A stretch of 23,523 nucleotides of DNA from Fen-1362 sp964597035 (GCA_964597035.1 CAZQWM010000039.1:1-23523); one strand, 5' to 3'. Counted from the first letter of the stretch, positions 15,770 through 23,470 are shown. Notes: generated by a model not told the origin, from the letters alone. Numbers and translations: made by a program.

Positions 15770-15988
15770 AAAGTTCCTTAAATAATGGGAAGCCGTCCCC
15801 CTCGTAAGTAGGTCCTGTGGATTAATATGTCCGCATCCTCCACAGTATTTATCGGCACGCTAACCGTCTGCTGTTATGCGGTATTAAGGCGAATTGATGC
15901 TTGTTAAAGCTATTTTCTGTTTACTGGTGTCGGTTGCGCGTGCTGTATCGATTGTCGGGCTATGGTTTTGGGACGTGCCCGGCTGCCG

Positions 15989-16471
15989 TCAATCAGACGG
16001 ACCTGTCTGGGCCTGTTTTTCGACCTCCGCCAGATATGCCAGCGTCCGTTCGAGCTTGTCGGTGAGGTGTTTTAGTTTCAGCATGGTCCGGACGCGGGTA
16101 AGTAGCTCGAGCTTGTTGACCGGCTTGGAGACGAAGTCATCAGTGCCGCAGTCGACTGCTCGCTGCATATCGCCGAATTCATTGAGAGCGGTAACCATAA
16201 TGATGGGGATTTGAGCCGTGGCTGGATTGCTTTTGAGCTTCCGGCAGACCTCGAAACCGCTCATTTTCGGCATCATAATGTCGAGCAGGATAAGGTCGGG
16301 AGCGTCGTTTTTAACTATTTCGAGGGCCTCGGGGCCGTCATAGGCGGCAATGGAACGGCAGTCGAGGTCTTCGAGATAGGCCTCGAGCAGCTCGAGATTT
16401 TCACGGTTGTCGTCAACGACCAGTATGACCGGCTTTTTCTGTTCTTCCTTGTTTGGCTTTTTCTTAGGCAT
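15989..16471 (-). CDS. Single-domain response regulator (CheY-like receiver) with helical tail
   Basis: A 160-aa protein with one receiver domain (about 14-135). Acidic pocket Asp20-Asp21, phospho-acceptor Asp64 in LLDIMMP, Thr94 in MVTA and Lys116 in VSKP are all present, so phosphorylation is expected. The last 25 residues form a charged helix with no DNA-binding or enzymatic domain, so output is by protein-protein contact or phosphorelay, as in DivK-like regulators. Third gene of a minus-strand operon: it starts 21 bp after the PfpI-like gene, with GGAG as ribosome site. A histidine kinase without its own sensor is transcribed divergently from the same control region (17440) and is the obvious candidate partner. 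Confidence 0.93.
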   Translation of the reverse strand: MPKKKPNKEEQKKPVILVVDDNRENLELLEAYLEDLDCRSIAAYDGPEALEIVKNDAPDLILLDIMMPKMSGFEVCRKLKSNPATAQIPIIMVTALNEFGDMQRAVDCGTDDFVSKPVNKLELLTRVRTMLKLKHLTDKLERTLAYLAEVEKQAQTGPSD

Positions 16472-16492
16472 ACTCGGGATGCTCCATTTGGG

Positions 16493-17017
16493 TTAAGTAG
16501 TTGATTTGCTGAGGGCTTTGAGTATCGCCCCGCAAAAGGCGGGCAGGTCGTCGGGCTTGCGGGCGGTAATAAGGTTTTCATCGACGACGCATTCCTCATC
16601 CACGTAATGTGCGCCGGCGTTTTTTACGTCGTCCCGGACGGCCATAAAGCAGGTGGCCTTTTTGCCCCTGAGAATTTTGGTGCTGCACAGCAACCACGCG
16701 CCGTGGCATATAGCGGCGACGATTTTTCCGGCGTTTACCATATCATTTGCGAATTTGACGACGTCGTCGGACCTTCGCATAAAATCGGGCGCAAAGCCCC
16801 CGGGGACAAGCATACAATCATAGTCAGCGGCCTTCGCGTTTTTGGCGGCGACGGTTGAGCGGCAGGGATAACCTTCCTTCGAGGGGTATTCTTTGCCCGC
16901 CTCGGCGGCCATGAAGTCGCAATCGACGCCAGCTTCCCTCAGCCGGTAGTAAGAAAACCACACTTCTAAGACCTGGTATTGCTGGTCGACCATAATTGCG
17001 ACTTTTTTAGCTGGCAT
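16493..17017 (-). CDS. DJ-1/PfpI family protein
   Basis: A 174-aa protein. The nucleophile elbow AICHG contains Cys104 followed by His105, and Glu18 in the QVLEVWFSYYRL segment fits the Glu that hydrogen-bonds the reactive Cys. VPGGFAPD is the family glycine motif. Members act as glyoxalase III-type or protein/nucleotide deglycases, hydratases or chaperones, so the exact reaction is not predictable. The longer frame to 17194 would run through the upstream gene and lacks family similarity. I use ATG 17017, which has GAGAG about 8 nt upstream, inside the end of the 90-aa gene. The stop of that gene lies only 2 nt before this ATG, so translation is probably coupled. Confidence 0.92.
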   Translation of the reverse strand: MPAKKVAIMVDQQYQVLEVWFSYYRLREAGVDCDFMAAEAGKEYPSKEGYPCRSTVAAKNAKAADYDCMLVPGGFAPDFMRRSDDVVKFANDMVNAGKIVAAICHGAWLLCSTKILRGKKATCFMAVRDDVKNAGAHYVDEECVVDENLITARKPDDLPAFCGAILKALSKSTT

Positions 17018-17019
17018 AT

Positions 17020-17292
17020 TTATCGCTCTCTGACCGGGGCGCTGTGCGATTCGATGAACTCGCGGATTTCCGGTCGAATATATACGGCCTCGATATCGAT
17101 GATTTTTCGGACTGCATCCGCTGCGACGGCGGCAACGTCTGCGGAGGAGGACTGGGTATCGAGGAAAAAAATCTGCTCGCCTTTCAGGATACACAACCCC
17201 CCCGCCGCACCGGCGAGCGGCTCACGGCGAATTGCGACGCCATTCGATTCGAGCAGCGTTATAAGCTCTTCGAGAATCCTCTGCTCATTCAT
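17020..17292 (-). CDS. Small conserved-looking protein of unknown function (90 aa)
   Basis: I do not recognise a named family. It is a 90-aa soluble protein with a predicted N-terminal helix (RILEELITLLESNG), a short strand-rich segment with a glycine run (GAAGGLCILKGEQIFFLD), a helix near 49-66, and a C-terminal IYIRPEIREFIESH-like end. There is no signal peptide or membrane span. A clean ATG with AGGA 6 nt upstream, and tight coupling to the PfpI-like gene 2 nt downstream, support it as real. It is the first gene of a minus-strand operon with the PfpI-like protein and the response regulator. A role with those products is inference. Confidence 0.82.
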   Translation of the reverse strand: MNEQRILEELITLLESNGVAIRREPLAGAAGGLCILKGEQIFFLDTQSSSADVAAVAADAVRKIIDIEAVYIRPEIREFIESHSAPVRER

Positions 17293-17329
17293 TTTTAATC
17301 CTGCCGGGTTTGCTCATCGGCCGTAACAG

Positions 17330-17347
17330 ATGTTCAAGAAAGAACAT
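17330..17347. promoter_or_regulatory. Palindromic operator candidate
   Basis: ATGTTC-AAGAAA-GAACAT is a perfect 6-6-6 inverted repeat immediately downstream of the candidate minus-strand -10 box, overlapping the expected transcription start. A dimeric repressor binding here would block the minus-strand operon. The half-sites face opposite to Gram-positive LexA boxes (GAAC-N4-GTTC). Confidence 0.45.
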
Positions 17348-17375
17348 AGAATAGGTCGATACAAATAGTTGTAAA
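17348..17375 (-). promoter_or_regulatory. Candidate promoter for the 90-aa/PfpI/response-regulator operon
   Basis: On the minus strand TTTACA (17375-17370, 5/6 to consensus) and TATTCT (17353-17348, 4/6) are separated by 16 nt. The leader to the ATG at 17292 would be about 50 nt. Its -35 overlaps the -35 of the divergent plus-strand promoter. Confidence 0.42.
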
Positions 17376-17397
17376 CCGACGGTTTCTATCGGATAAT
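17369..17397 (+). promoter_or_regulatory. Candidate promoter for the histidine kinase/CorC operon
   Basis: TTGTAA (17369-17374, 4/6) and GATAAT (17392-17397, 5/6) with exactly 17 nt between them. The predicted start near 17404 leaves a leader of about 36 nt to TTG 17440. The -35 overlaps that of the opposite promoter. Confidence 0.45.
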
Positions 17398-17439
17398 AAC
17401 TCGAACACTTATGGGAAATTCTACAGCAGAGGGCTGACG

Positions 17440-18234
17440 TTGACAAGTATTATCGAGAAACGACAAACGGTCCACCGGCAGCTATCGGAGCAGAAAAAGC
17501 TTAATGAGGCACTCGAAAAAGAGGCCCTCCAGCTTGAGGTCCTTGCCAATCTCGGTTCTGCTACGGCAATGATAGCACACGAGCTTAACAATCTTTTGAC
17601 GCCGCTGACTAACTACGCGGAGCTTGCGCTGAGGCATACCGATGACCGGGTGCTTGTGGAACGCGCTCTGCGCAAGACGGCCAAGAACTGCCGGCACGCG
17701 ACGAAGGTTATGGAAAGCATCCTGTCGGTGGCTAAATCCCAGGCTGGCCCCAAGGTCGAAACCCCCCTGCTGCCGATAATCAACGGGGCTTTCGACTGCC
17801 TTTGCCGGGATTTCAAAAAGGATAGTATAACGGTCGAGGTTGCGGTCGCTTGTGATTTATTGGTTTGGGCGGTGCCGGAGCAGTTGCAGCAGGCCCTGAT
17901 GAACCTTATATTGAATGCGCGTGAGGCGATGATTCCCCGCTGGGGAAAACTCACGATTGATGCCCGGCAGACCGCCGATGCTGTGCGGATAAGGATAAGT
18001 GATACAGGCAGAGGTATCAGTCAGCACCAGATGAAGAGAATATTCGATTCGTTTTTCAGCACCAAGAACAAGAAACCTTCGGAGAACGGCTCAGGCAGCG
18101 GACTGGGACTTGCACTATGCAAAAAGGTTGTCGATGCGCACGAAGGTTCGATAACGGTGGAGTCGCAGCCGGCCAAAGGCACGACTTTTACGATATTGCT
18201 GCCGAATAAGCGAGGGACAAACAAAAGCAAGTGA
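17440..18234 (+). CDS. Soluble sensor-less histidine kinase
   Basis: A 264-aa protein. A short N-terminal coiled-coil (about 5-35) leads into an H-box, AHELNNLLTPL, with phospho-acceptor His47. The catalytic domain has the N-box LMNLILNAREAM (Asn155, Asn159), the G1 box DTGRG (Asp188), an F-box around FFSTK and the G2 box GSGLGLAL (218-225). All ATP-binding and phosphorylation residues are present. There is no membrane span, PAS, GAF or receiver domain, so input must come through the coiled-coil or a partner protein. TTG start with GAGGG 6 nt upstream. Its TGA overlaps the GTG of the CNNM-type gene by 4 nt (GTGA), a classic coupling arrangement. The receiver-only regulator at 15989 is the likely phosphotransfer partner. 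Confidence 0.93.
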   Translation: MTSIIEKRQTVHRQLSEQKKLNEALEKEALQLEVLANLGSATAMIAHELNNLLTPLTNYAELALRHTDDRVLVERALRKTAKNCRHATKVMESILSVAKSQAGPKVETPLLPIINGAFDCLCRDFKKDSITVEVAVACDLLVWAVPEQLQQALMNLILNAREAMIPRWGKLTIDARQTADAVRIRISDTGRGISQHQMKRIFDSFFSTKNKKPSENGSGSGLGLALCKKVVDAHEGSITVESQPAKGTTFTILLPNKRGTNKSK

Positions 18235-19487
18235 CGCAGCAGGTTGCTCATATTGTTCTGCTGGTAGTTCTTCTGGGATTTTCCGCTTTTTTTTCCGGTT
18301 GCGAGACGACCTTTTTCGCTCTTAGCCGCCGGCAGGTGAAGCTGTTCTCACAATCAACGCATCGGCTTCCACGGCTTGTTTCCGTGATTATGAGAAGGCC
18401 CGGGCAATTGTTAGGGTGTCTGCTGTTCGGGAATATGACGGTAAACGTGCTGTTTTTTGCGGCGTCGAGCGTTCTGGCGATTGATATAGGCAGGAGATAT
18501 GGAGTCACAGCCGGGACTGTGACGGGAGTAGTGAATTTTCTGCTTCTTGTTTTGTTAGGCGAGATACTGCCCAAGTCAGCGGCGTATATAAATACCCGGC
18601 CAATTGCCGTGGCGATGGCCGTGCCGACTTACCTGTGTGTCAGGGTATTCTCTCCCATCGTGTCGCTGTTTCGCTTTTTCATAGAAAAACCGACGCTGCG
18701 TTTGATTTTAGGCGCTGCGCACCAGCGCAAGCCGATTACAAATATCGAGCTGAAGCAGTTGATCGAGCACGCCCGCAAGGGTGGATTGATTACAGCGGAT
18801 GAGAACCGGTTCTTGACCGAGACAGTGGAGCTTGGATTGCTGAAGGTGCGTCACGTGATGTGCCCGCGGGTCGATATGGCGGCGTGTGAGATAATGGAAA
18901 AGCCGGCTCATTCGGCCGAGCTGATGATGAAAAAACGCATTACAAAGATGCCGGTTTATGCGGGCAGGATTGACAATATTGTGGGCGTTGTGGAACTGCG
19001 GGACATAATGCTGCAGCCGGGGACGGCACTTGAGAAACTTGTGCGTAAGGTACACTTTGTGCCTGAGCAGAAAAGGGTCGAATCATTGGTGGAGTTTTTC
19101 CGCAAGGCCCGGACGGATATAGCAATAGTAGTTGATGAATACGGCGGTATTGCGGGAACAGTTCGTATCGAAGACGTTGCAGAGGAGCTTATGGGGCCGA
19201 TGAAAACGGTCGAACAGGGGCGGGAAATCGAGGCGATAGGTCCTCTAAAATATCGGCTGGCAGGACATTTGCCGATTCACGACTGGGCCGAGGCATTCGG
19301 AGTGGATGTGGAGGAGACACAGGTATCGACGATTGGCGGACTGGTGACGGAGCTTTTGGGCAGGATACCGAAGCCGGGCGATGAAACTCGGCTGAATAAT
19401 CTCAAATTCACCGTTGAAAAGGTCAGGAAAAACCGGGTCGAAACGGTGGTCTTGAATCTGGAGCCGCTAAGGAAAAATGGCAGATAA
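18231..19487 (+). CDS. CNNM/CorB-type transporter-like protein (HlyC/CorC family), full length
   Basis: A 418-aa protein with the standard CorB/CorC order. The DUF21/CNNM membrane domain (about 1-180) contains FFSGCETTFFALSR and LLGEILPKSAA. A CBS pair (about 200-330) contains KVRHVMCPRVDM and RITKMPVYAGRIDNIVGVVELRD, followed by IAIVVDEYGGIAGTVRIEDVAEELMG. A C-terminal CorC_HlyC domain covers about 335-410. Family members are linked to Mg2+ export and to other divalent-ion balance; CBS domains bind adenine nucleotides. GTG start overlapping the kinase stop by 4 nt. The next gene overlaps its end by 11 nt. Transport activity is inferred from family, since some HlyC/CorC members have no shown transport role. 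Confidence 0.92.
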   Translation: MTQQVAHIVLLVVLLGFSAFFSGCETTFFALSRRQVKLFSQSTHRLPRLVSVIMRRPGQLLGCLLFGNMTVNVLFFAASSVLAIDIGRRYGVTAGTVTGVVNFLLLVLLGEILPKSAAYINTRPIAVAMAVPTYLCVRVFSPIVSLFRFFIEKPTLRLILGAAHQRKPITNIELKQLIEHARKGGLITADENRFLTETVELGLLKVRHVMCPRVDMAACEIMEKPAHSAELMMKKRITKMPVYAGRIDNIVGVVELRDIMLQPGTALEKLVRKVHFVPEQKRVESLVEFFRKARTDIAIVVDEYGGIAGTVRIEDVAEELMGPMKTVEQGREIEAIGPLKYRLAGHLPIHDWAEAFGVDVEETQVSTIGGLVTELLGRIPKPGDETRLNNLKFTVEKVRKNRVETVVLNLEPLRKNGR

Positions 19488-20487
19488 GTTTGTCATATTC
19501 GGACTGTTTGTGGTATTCGTTCTTTTCGCGGGGCTGTTCGCCGGCGCTGAGACGGGGATGTACCAGTTGAGCCGCCTGCGGCTTCGGCTGGGAATTCAGC
19601 GCAAGCGCCTGTCGTATGTCCTGCTGGGCGGGATTATGGAGGATACGAGAGGCTTGCTTCTGTCGATGCTCGTGGGGACCAATCTTGCGCATTACGGTGC
19701 TACGAGCGTTGTTACGGTGCTGTTATACCAGCGGTTTGGAGGCGAGCACACGGCGGAATTGGCCGCGACCCTGATTACGGCGCCGATTTTGTTTGTCTTT
19801 TCAGAGTTGGTTCCGAAGAACATCTTCTATTACCGGGCGGATTATCTTATGCCGGCGGTGGCTCCTTTAATCGCGGCTTTTCACAAGCTTTTCCGCATAA
19901 GCGGAATAGTGCCGCTTCTGAGGCGTTTTTCCTCGATTACTGCTGCATTCGCAGGGGCCTCACAGCCGGGCAAAGGCACCACCGACGCCGCGAGACATCC
20001 CCATATCGACGCAATCATACGGCATTCGAAGGAGGAAGGCATACTAAGCGCGACACAGACGGAGATATTCAACCGGCTTTCGGCTATGTCGAACATCAAT
20101 CTCCGGGCGGTGATGACACAGATGGAGAAAGTGGAAACGGTCGAAGCAAATTGCGACAAAGCCGGGCTTCTGGCCAAACTCGAAAAGTCACGTCACACAC
20201 GATTGATTGTGCGCGACGGCGGAACCGGAGATGTTGCAGGATTAGTGAATATATACGAGGCACTATACTCGGATGACAGGGACTGGTCGCTGGAGAAATT
20301 TACCAGCCCCGTCCGCCGGCTGCCGGCTGAAACGACGGTGACGGAGGCGATGGCGATTATGCGAAAACAGGGTGATGAAATGGTCCTTGTAACAAGAAGG
20401 GGCCAGGGCGGAAAGGACAAGCCGGCGGGGATAGTGACAATGAAAGACCTTGCCGAAGAGCTGTTCGGCGAGCTGGCCGAGTGGTAA
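19477..20487 (+). CDS. Second CNNM/CorC-like protein lacking the C-terminal CorC_HlyC domain
   Basis: A 336-aa protein with the same order as its upstream neighbour but shorter. A DUF21-type membrane domain (about 1-165) has LFAGAETGMYQLSR and LFVFSELVPKNIFYY. A more divergent CBS pair (about 200-330) includes LRAVMTQMEKVETVEANC and GIVTMKDLAEELFGELAEW. It ends where the CorC_HlyC domain would begin. ATG 19477 lies inside the previous gene (11-nt overlap) with AAGGAA as ribosome site, so the pair is co-translated and probably forms a heteromer; the pairing is inference. It converges on the PBP4-type gene with a 10-bp gap and no visible terminator of its own. Confidence 0.9.
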   Translation: MADKFVIFGLFVVFVLFAGLFAGAETGMYQLSRLRLRLGIQRKRLSYVLLGGIMEDTRGLLLSMLVGTNLAHYGATSVVTVLLYQRFGGEHTAELAATLITAPILFVFSELVPKNIFYYRADYLMPAVAPLIAAFHKLFRISGIVPLLRRFSSITAAFAGASQPGKGTTDAARHPHIDAIIRHSKEEGILSATQTEIFNRLSAMSNINLRAVMTQMEKVETVEANCDKAGLLAKLEKSRHTRLIVRDGGTGDVAGLVNIYEALYSDDRDWSLEKFTSPVRRLPAETTVTEAMAIMRKQGDEMVLVTRRGQGGKDKPAGIVTMKDLAEELFGELAEW

Positions 20488-20497
20488 GCCGGCCGGA

Positions 20498-21907
20498 CTA
20501 TTCGGATTCGTCGATTAGCCTTGTCACAATCTGGTTGATTGCCTGGCGTGTTGCGCCGTTCGCATTCTTTGTGAGTATGGCGAATATGCAGTCGCCTGCC
20601 GGTGTTTCGCAGACCCCGGAGAAGGATTTGACGCCCGCGATGTAGCCGGTTTTGCCGAATATTTTCCCCTTGTACTTCGGGTCGGAGAAGTATTTTGCGA
20701 TGGTTCCGTCAAGCCCCCCTACTGCTAACGTCTCCTTATATCGCTGCCAGTTGCGATTCTTATAGAGGTCGAGCAGCACGGCGGAAATAGCATTTGCGCT
20801 TAGGCGGTTTTTATCACTAAGCCCGCTGGCGTCGTCGATAGTGAACTGGTCAGGCGGCACCGCCAGCGACAGCAGATACCCCGATATGCATCGTTGTCCC
20901 GAGGGCCAGGAACCGTGCCTTTGCGAGGGCTGACGTTGTGCGGAAATGGTCTTCAGCAATGCCTCGGCGGCAAGGCCTAAGCTGTCCTTGTTGCACCGCT
21001 CGAAGACGTCCCAGACACTGGTTCTATAGACCTCGATGGTCTTAAAGTCATTGTCTATCGAGACCTCTCTTCCGAGCAACTGTCCCCTTACGCGGATACC
21101 GCGGAATTTAAGCTCCTCAGCCAACAAAAAGCCGAAGAACGCGGCCGGTCGGTCGATTGTAACGCGGACCGGCTGGCACCGCTGGAAGCATTTGCCTAAG
21201 ACGGTTATGACCTTTGAGCCGGGCTGACGAGAGCACCATACAGTATCGGGCGGCCTCGAAGCGGGCGTGCATTTATTGATGATTTCGACGTAGCGCGTGG
21301 GCGGGTCGAGAACAAGCTCAACCCTGCGGCCGACGGTTTCGGCTGTTACATCGACGCAGTTGCCGTTGTAATTGAGCCCGCTGACCTCGCAGGCATACCA
21401 GCGGTTGAGCTGCTCTCTCGGCCAGCTCGGGTGGACGCGCTCGTCGTCGAATATGGAGCTGTCAACGATGATATCGTTGACGGAGCTTACCTTATTGAGG
21501 CGAAGCTGGTGGGCGATATCCTGTAGCATCCAGCGGGGGTCGAGGCCGCGGCTTTCTAAGGTCTGCTTGTCGCCGAGCAGCGGGTCGCCGCTGCCGATAA
21601 TGGCAATTGTGTCGCCAATCAGTCCGACGCGGGTTTGATAAAGAAAGTCCGGCCCTAAGAGCTTCAGTGCGGCTGCGGTGGTAATAATCTTCATATTCGA
21701 TGCCGGCACCATCGGGCTTGAAGCATTTCGACTGTAAAGGATGGAGCCGGTCTTGGCGTTGAGGATTTGAACGGCGAACGTGACGTTTTTCTGCGAATCC
21801 GATGTGACAATTGAGTCGATTTGCTGCGCCAGCTCGGCACGGACTGTGCCGGATATCGCAAGGATAACAGCAAACGAAACCAAAAATCCTTTCAGGCCGG
21901 GTTTCAT
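20498..21907 (-). CDS. dacB: D-Ala-D-Ala carboxypeptidase/endopeptidase, PBP4 (DacB) family
   Basis: A 469-aa protein. A signal peptide (about 1-24, ending VRA) directs it to the periplasm. The SxxK motif SNMK gives nucleophile Ser70 and Lys73. The KTG motif (GKTGYIAG) lies near residue 427. Between them sits the long insertion typical of PBP4, with VDSSIFD and VSGLNYNGN. The expected SxN motif is altered: the CNKDSLGLAAEALL segment has Gly where the Asn should be (Ser-Leu-Gly). PBP4 enzymes trim the terminal D-Ala and cut peptidoglycan cross-links. Either the Asn role is met elsewhere or activity is reduced. ATG start with AAAGGG upstream. Divergent from the porin gene at 22073, with a TATAAT-containing promoter between them. 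Confidence 0.92.
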   Translation of the reverse strand: MKPGLKGFLVSFAVILAISGTVRAELAQQIDSIVTSDSQKNVTFAVQILNAKTGSILYSRNASSPMVPASNMKIITTAAALKLLGPDFLYQTRVGLIGDTIAIIGSGDPLLGDKQTLESRGLDPRWMLQDIAHQLRLNKVSSVNDIIVDSSIFDDERVHPSWPREQLNRWYACEVSGLNYNGNCVDVTAETVGRRVELVLDPPTRYVEIINKCTPASRPPDTVWCSRQPGSKVITVLGKCFQRCQPVRVTIDRPAAFFGFLLAEELKFRGIRVRGQLLGREVSIDNDFKTIEVYRTSVWDVFERCNKDSLGLAAEALLKTISAQRQPSQRHGSWPSGQRCISGYLLSLAVPPDQFTIDDASGLSDKNRLSANAISAVLLDLYKNRNWQRYKETLAVGGLDGTIAKYFSDPKYKGKIFGKTGYIAGVKSFSGVCETPAGDCIFAILTKNANGATRQAINQIVTRLIDESE

Positions 21908-21952
21908 AATTGCCCTTTACTAACAAAAGTCGGCGGCAATTTCAAGGGCGGT

Positions 21953-21958
21953 ATTATA
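21953..21958 (-). promoter_or_regulatory. Candidate -10 box for dacB
   Basis: On the minus strand a perfect TATAAT reads from 21958 to 21953, placing a start near 21946 and a leader of about 40 nt. I find no good -35 at 16-18 nt. Confidence 0.4.
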
Positions 21959-21979
21959 CGGTTCAGCCGGGATGCTTTG

Positions 21980-22007
21980 TTGACGGGGGCTGGGATTTTG
22001 CTAAAAT
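21980..22007 (+). promoter_or_regulatory. Sigma70-type promoter for the porin gene
   Basis: TTGACG (21980-21985, 5/6) and TAAAAT (22002-22007, 5/6) are separated by 16 nt. The predicted start near 22014 leaves a leader of about 59 nt before GTG 22073. This is the best promoter match in the window. Confidence 0.65.
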
Positions 22008-22072
22008 GCCAACTTTTGAACCAGGGCGGGGAAAGCACATATTTGAAGGCGCCAGGTTTAAGGAGTGTGGCC

Positions 22073-23470
22073 GTGAGCAGGATAAGGATATTGGTCGCAG
22101 TGTTATTAGTGCTGGTCGGAAGCGGTATCTGTGCGGCGGACGTGGGAGCCGACCCCGCAAAAGAAAATGCCGAACTGAAAGCCAGAATTGAAAAATTGGA
22201 AAAAGAGCTGGCCGAGTTGAAAAAAATCGTAATGGAGCAGGAGGCCGCAAATACAAAAGCCGCCGTTGTAAAGCCGACGCTCGCCGAGCCGGTCAAGCTC
22301 GAAGAAAAGGATATCGAAAGAATTGCCGCTATGGTCAAAGCGGGCGAGAAAAAGCCCGTAACATCCGGGCTGGATATCCAGCTTTACGGGAGATTGAAAT
22401 TCGACGCCGCGTTTGACACTTCGAGGATGAGCGAGGGTAACTTTGCGAGGTGGGTGGAGTCGGAAGCAAGCAACAAAAACGATAACGAGCTTAATCTTAC
22501 GGCCAATGAAAGCCGGCTTGGAATGTGGATTTACGGGCCGAAGGACGAGGAATTCAATACAAGCGGGAGAGTGGAAATCGACTTCTTCGGCGGCGGCTCG
22601 GAAAACAAATCGAATCCGATGATGCGACACGCGTATATGAACCTTATGTGGCCGGACAAAAAATTCAGCATATTAGCCGGACAAACCTCGGACGTAATCT
22701 CGCCATTGGTCCCTTATACACTGAACTACTCCGTTGCGTGGTGGGCAGGAAATATCGGCTACCGTCGCCCACAGATTCGCCTGACCAAAGCTTTCGCACT
22801 CGACCCGAATACCGAGCTGAAGGTCGAAGCCGCTCTGGCGAGGACCATCGGCTCATCGGGAAGTTTCACCCCCGGAGACGCTGGCGAGGATGCCGGATTG
22901 CCCGTATTCGAGGGCCGCGTCAGTCTGACATTCCCCTGGGTGGAGCATAAGCCGACGACAATTGGTTTTTCGGGCCACTGGGCAAAGGAAGAGTATGATA
23001 CCGACGCCAACGGGACAAGCAATAAGTTCGATAGCTGGTCGTTGAACCTCGATATTACTCAGCCAATCAACGAGTGGCTTACTATCAAAGGCGAGCTGTT
23101 CACCGGCGAAAATCTTAGCGCCTACCTCGGCGGCATAGGCCAGGGCGTCAGAAATATCGGCACCCCGTCATCGCCGATATATGACAAGGAAATCAGCAGC
23201 AAAGGCGGCTGGGTTGCCGCCTCAATCGGGCCATGTGATAAATGGAGCTTCAATCTCGGTGTTACTATTGACGACCCGGCCAATAACGACCTGAGCTCCG
23301 TCAGCGGCAGCAACCGCGAATACAACCGCTCGCTCTTCGGAAACGTCATTTACTCGGTGGACAAGAACACCGAAATCGGCTTTGAGCTGTCGCAGTGGCA
23401 TACCGAATACGTCGGCCAGCGAGACGCCGACAGCATCCGCGCCCAAACGTCTTTCATTTACAAATTTTAA
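22073..23470 (+). CDS. DcaP-like outer-membrane porin with N-terminal coiled-coil
   Basis: A 465-aa protein. A signal peptide (about 1-22, ending CAA) is followed by a heptad coiled-coil (about 29-62, rich in Glu/Leu/Lys) and a linker, then a beta-barrel from about residue 100. LYGRLKFDAAFD, SRLGMWI, VEIDFFGG, RHAYMNL, AGQTSD and RRPQIRLT follow the DcaP-type porin pattern. The protein ends in Phe after IYKF, the C-terminal signal read by the BAM machinery. DcaP trimers admit small anionic or dicarboxylate solutes; substrates here are unknown. GTG 22073 is chosen because AAGGAG (22060-22065) is 7 nt upstream and it gives a clean signal peptide. The open frame back to 21821 overlaps dacB and is not coding. 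It has its own good promoter. Confidence 0.88.
   Translation: MSRIRILVAVLLVLVGSGICAADVGADPAKENAELKARIEKLEKELAELKKIVMEQEAANTKAAVVKPTLAEPVKLEEKDIERIAAMVKAGEKKPVTSGLDIQLYGRLKFDAAFDTSRMSEGNFARWVESEASNKNDNELNLTANESRLGMWIYGPKDEEFNTSGRVEIDFFGGGSENKSNPMMRHAYMNLMWPDKKFSILAGQTSDVISPLVPYTLNYSVAWWAGNIGYRRPQIRLTKAFALDPNTELKVEAALARTIGSSGSFTPGDAGEDAGLPVFEGRVSLTFPWVEHKPTTIGFSGHWAKEEYDTDANGTSNKFDSWSLNLDITQPINEWLTIKGELFTGENLSAYLGGIGQGVRNIGTPSSPIYDKEISSKGGWVAASIGPCDKWSFNLGVTIDDPANNDLSSVSGSNREYNRSLFGNVIYSVDKNTEIGFELSQWHTEYVGQRDADSIRAQTSFIYKF

Noticed and set aside
16493..17194. Longer version of the PfpI-like gene starting at 17194
   Set aside because: The extra N-terminus is Arg-rich, lacks family similarity and is antiparallel-frame readthrough of the 90-aa gene on the same strand. 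ATG 17017 has a ribosome site and begins exactly where the family fold begins.
17330..17347. LexA-type SOS box
   Set aside because: The half-sites are GTTC...GAAC, the reverse of the Gram-positive GAAC...GTTC arrangement, with 6-nt rather than 4-nt spacing.
17429..17442. 14-base identity GAGGGCTGACGTTG at 17429 and near 20925 inside dacB (a shorter version precedes TTG 5241)
   Set aside because: About one shared 14-mer is expected by chance in a window of this size, and the dacB copy is internal coding sequence.
21821..22072. N-terminal extension of the porin frame
   Set aside because: It overlaps dacB on the other strand and the promoter region. AAGGAG followed by GTG 22073 and a signal peptide define a better start.
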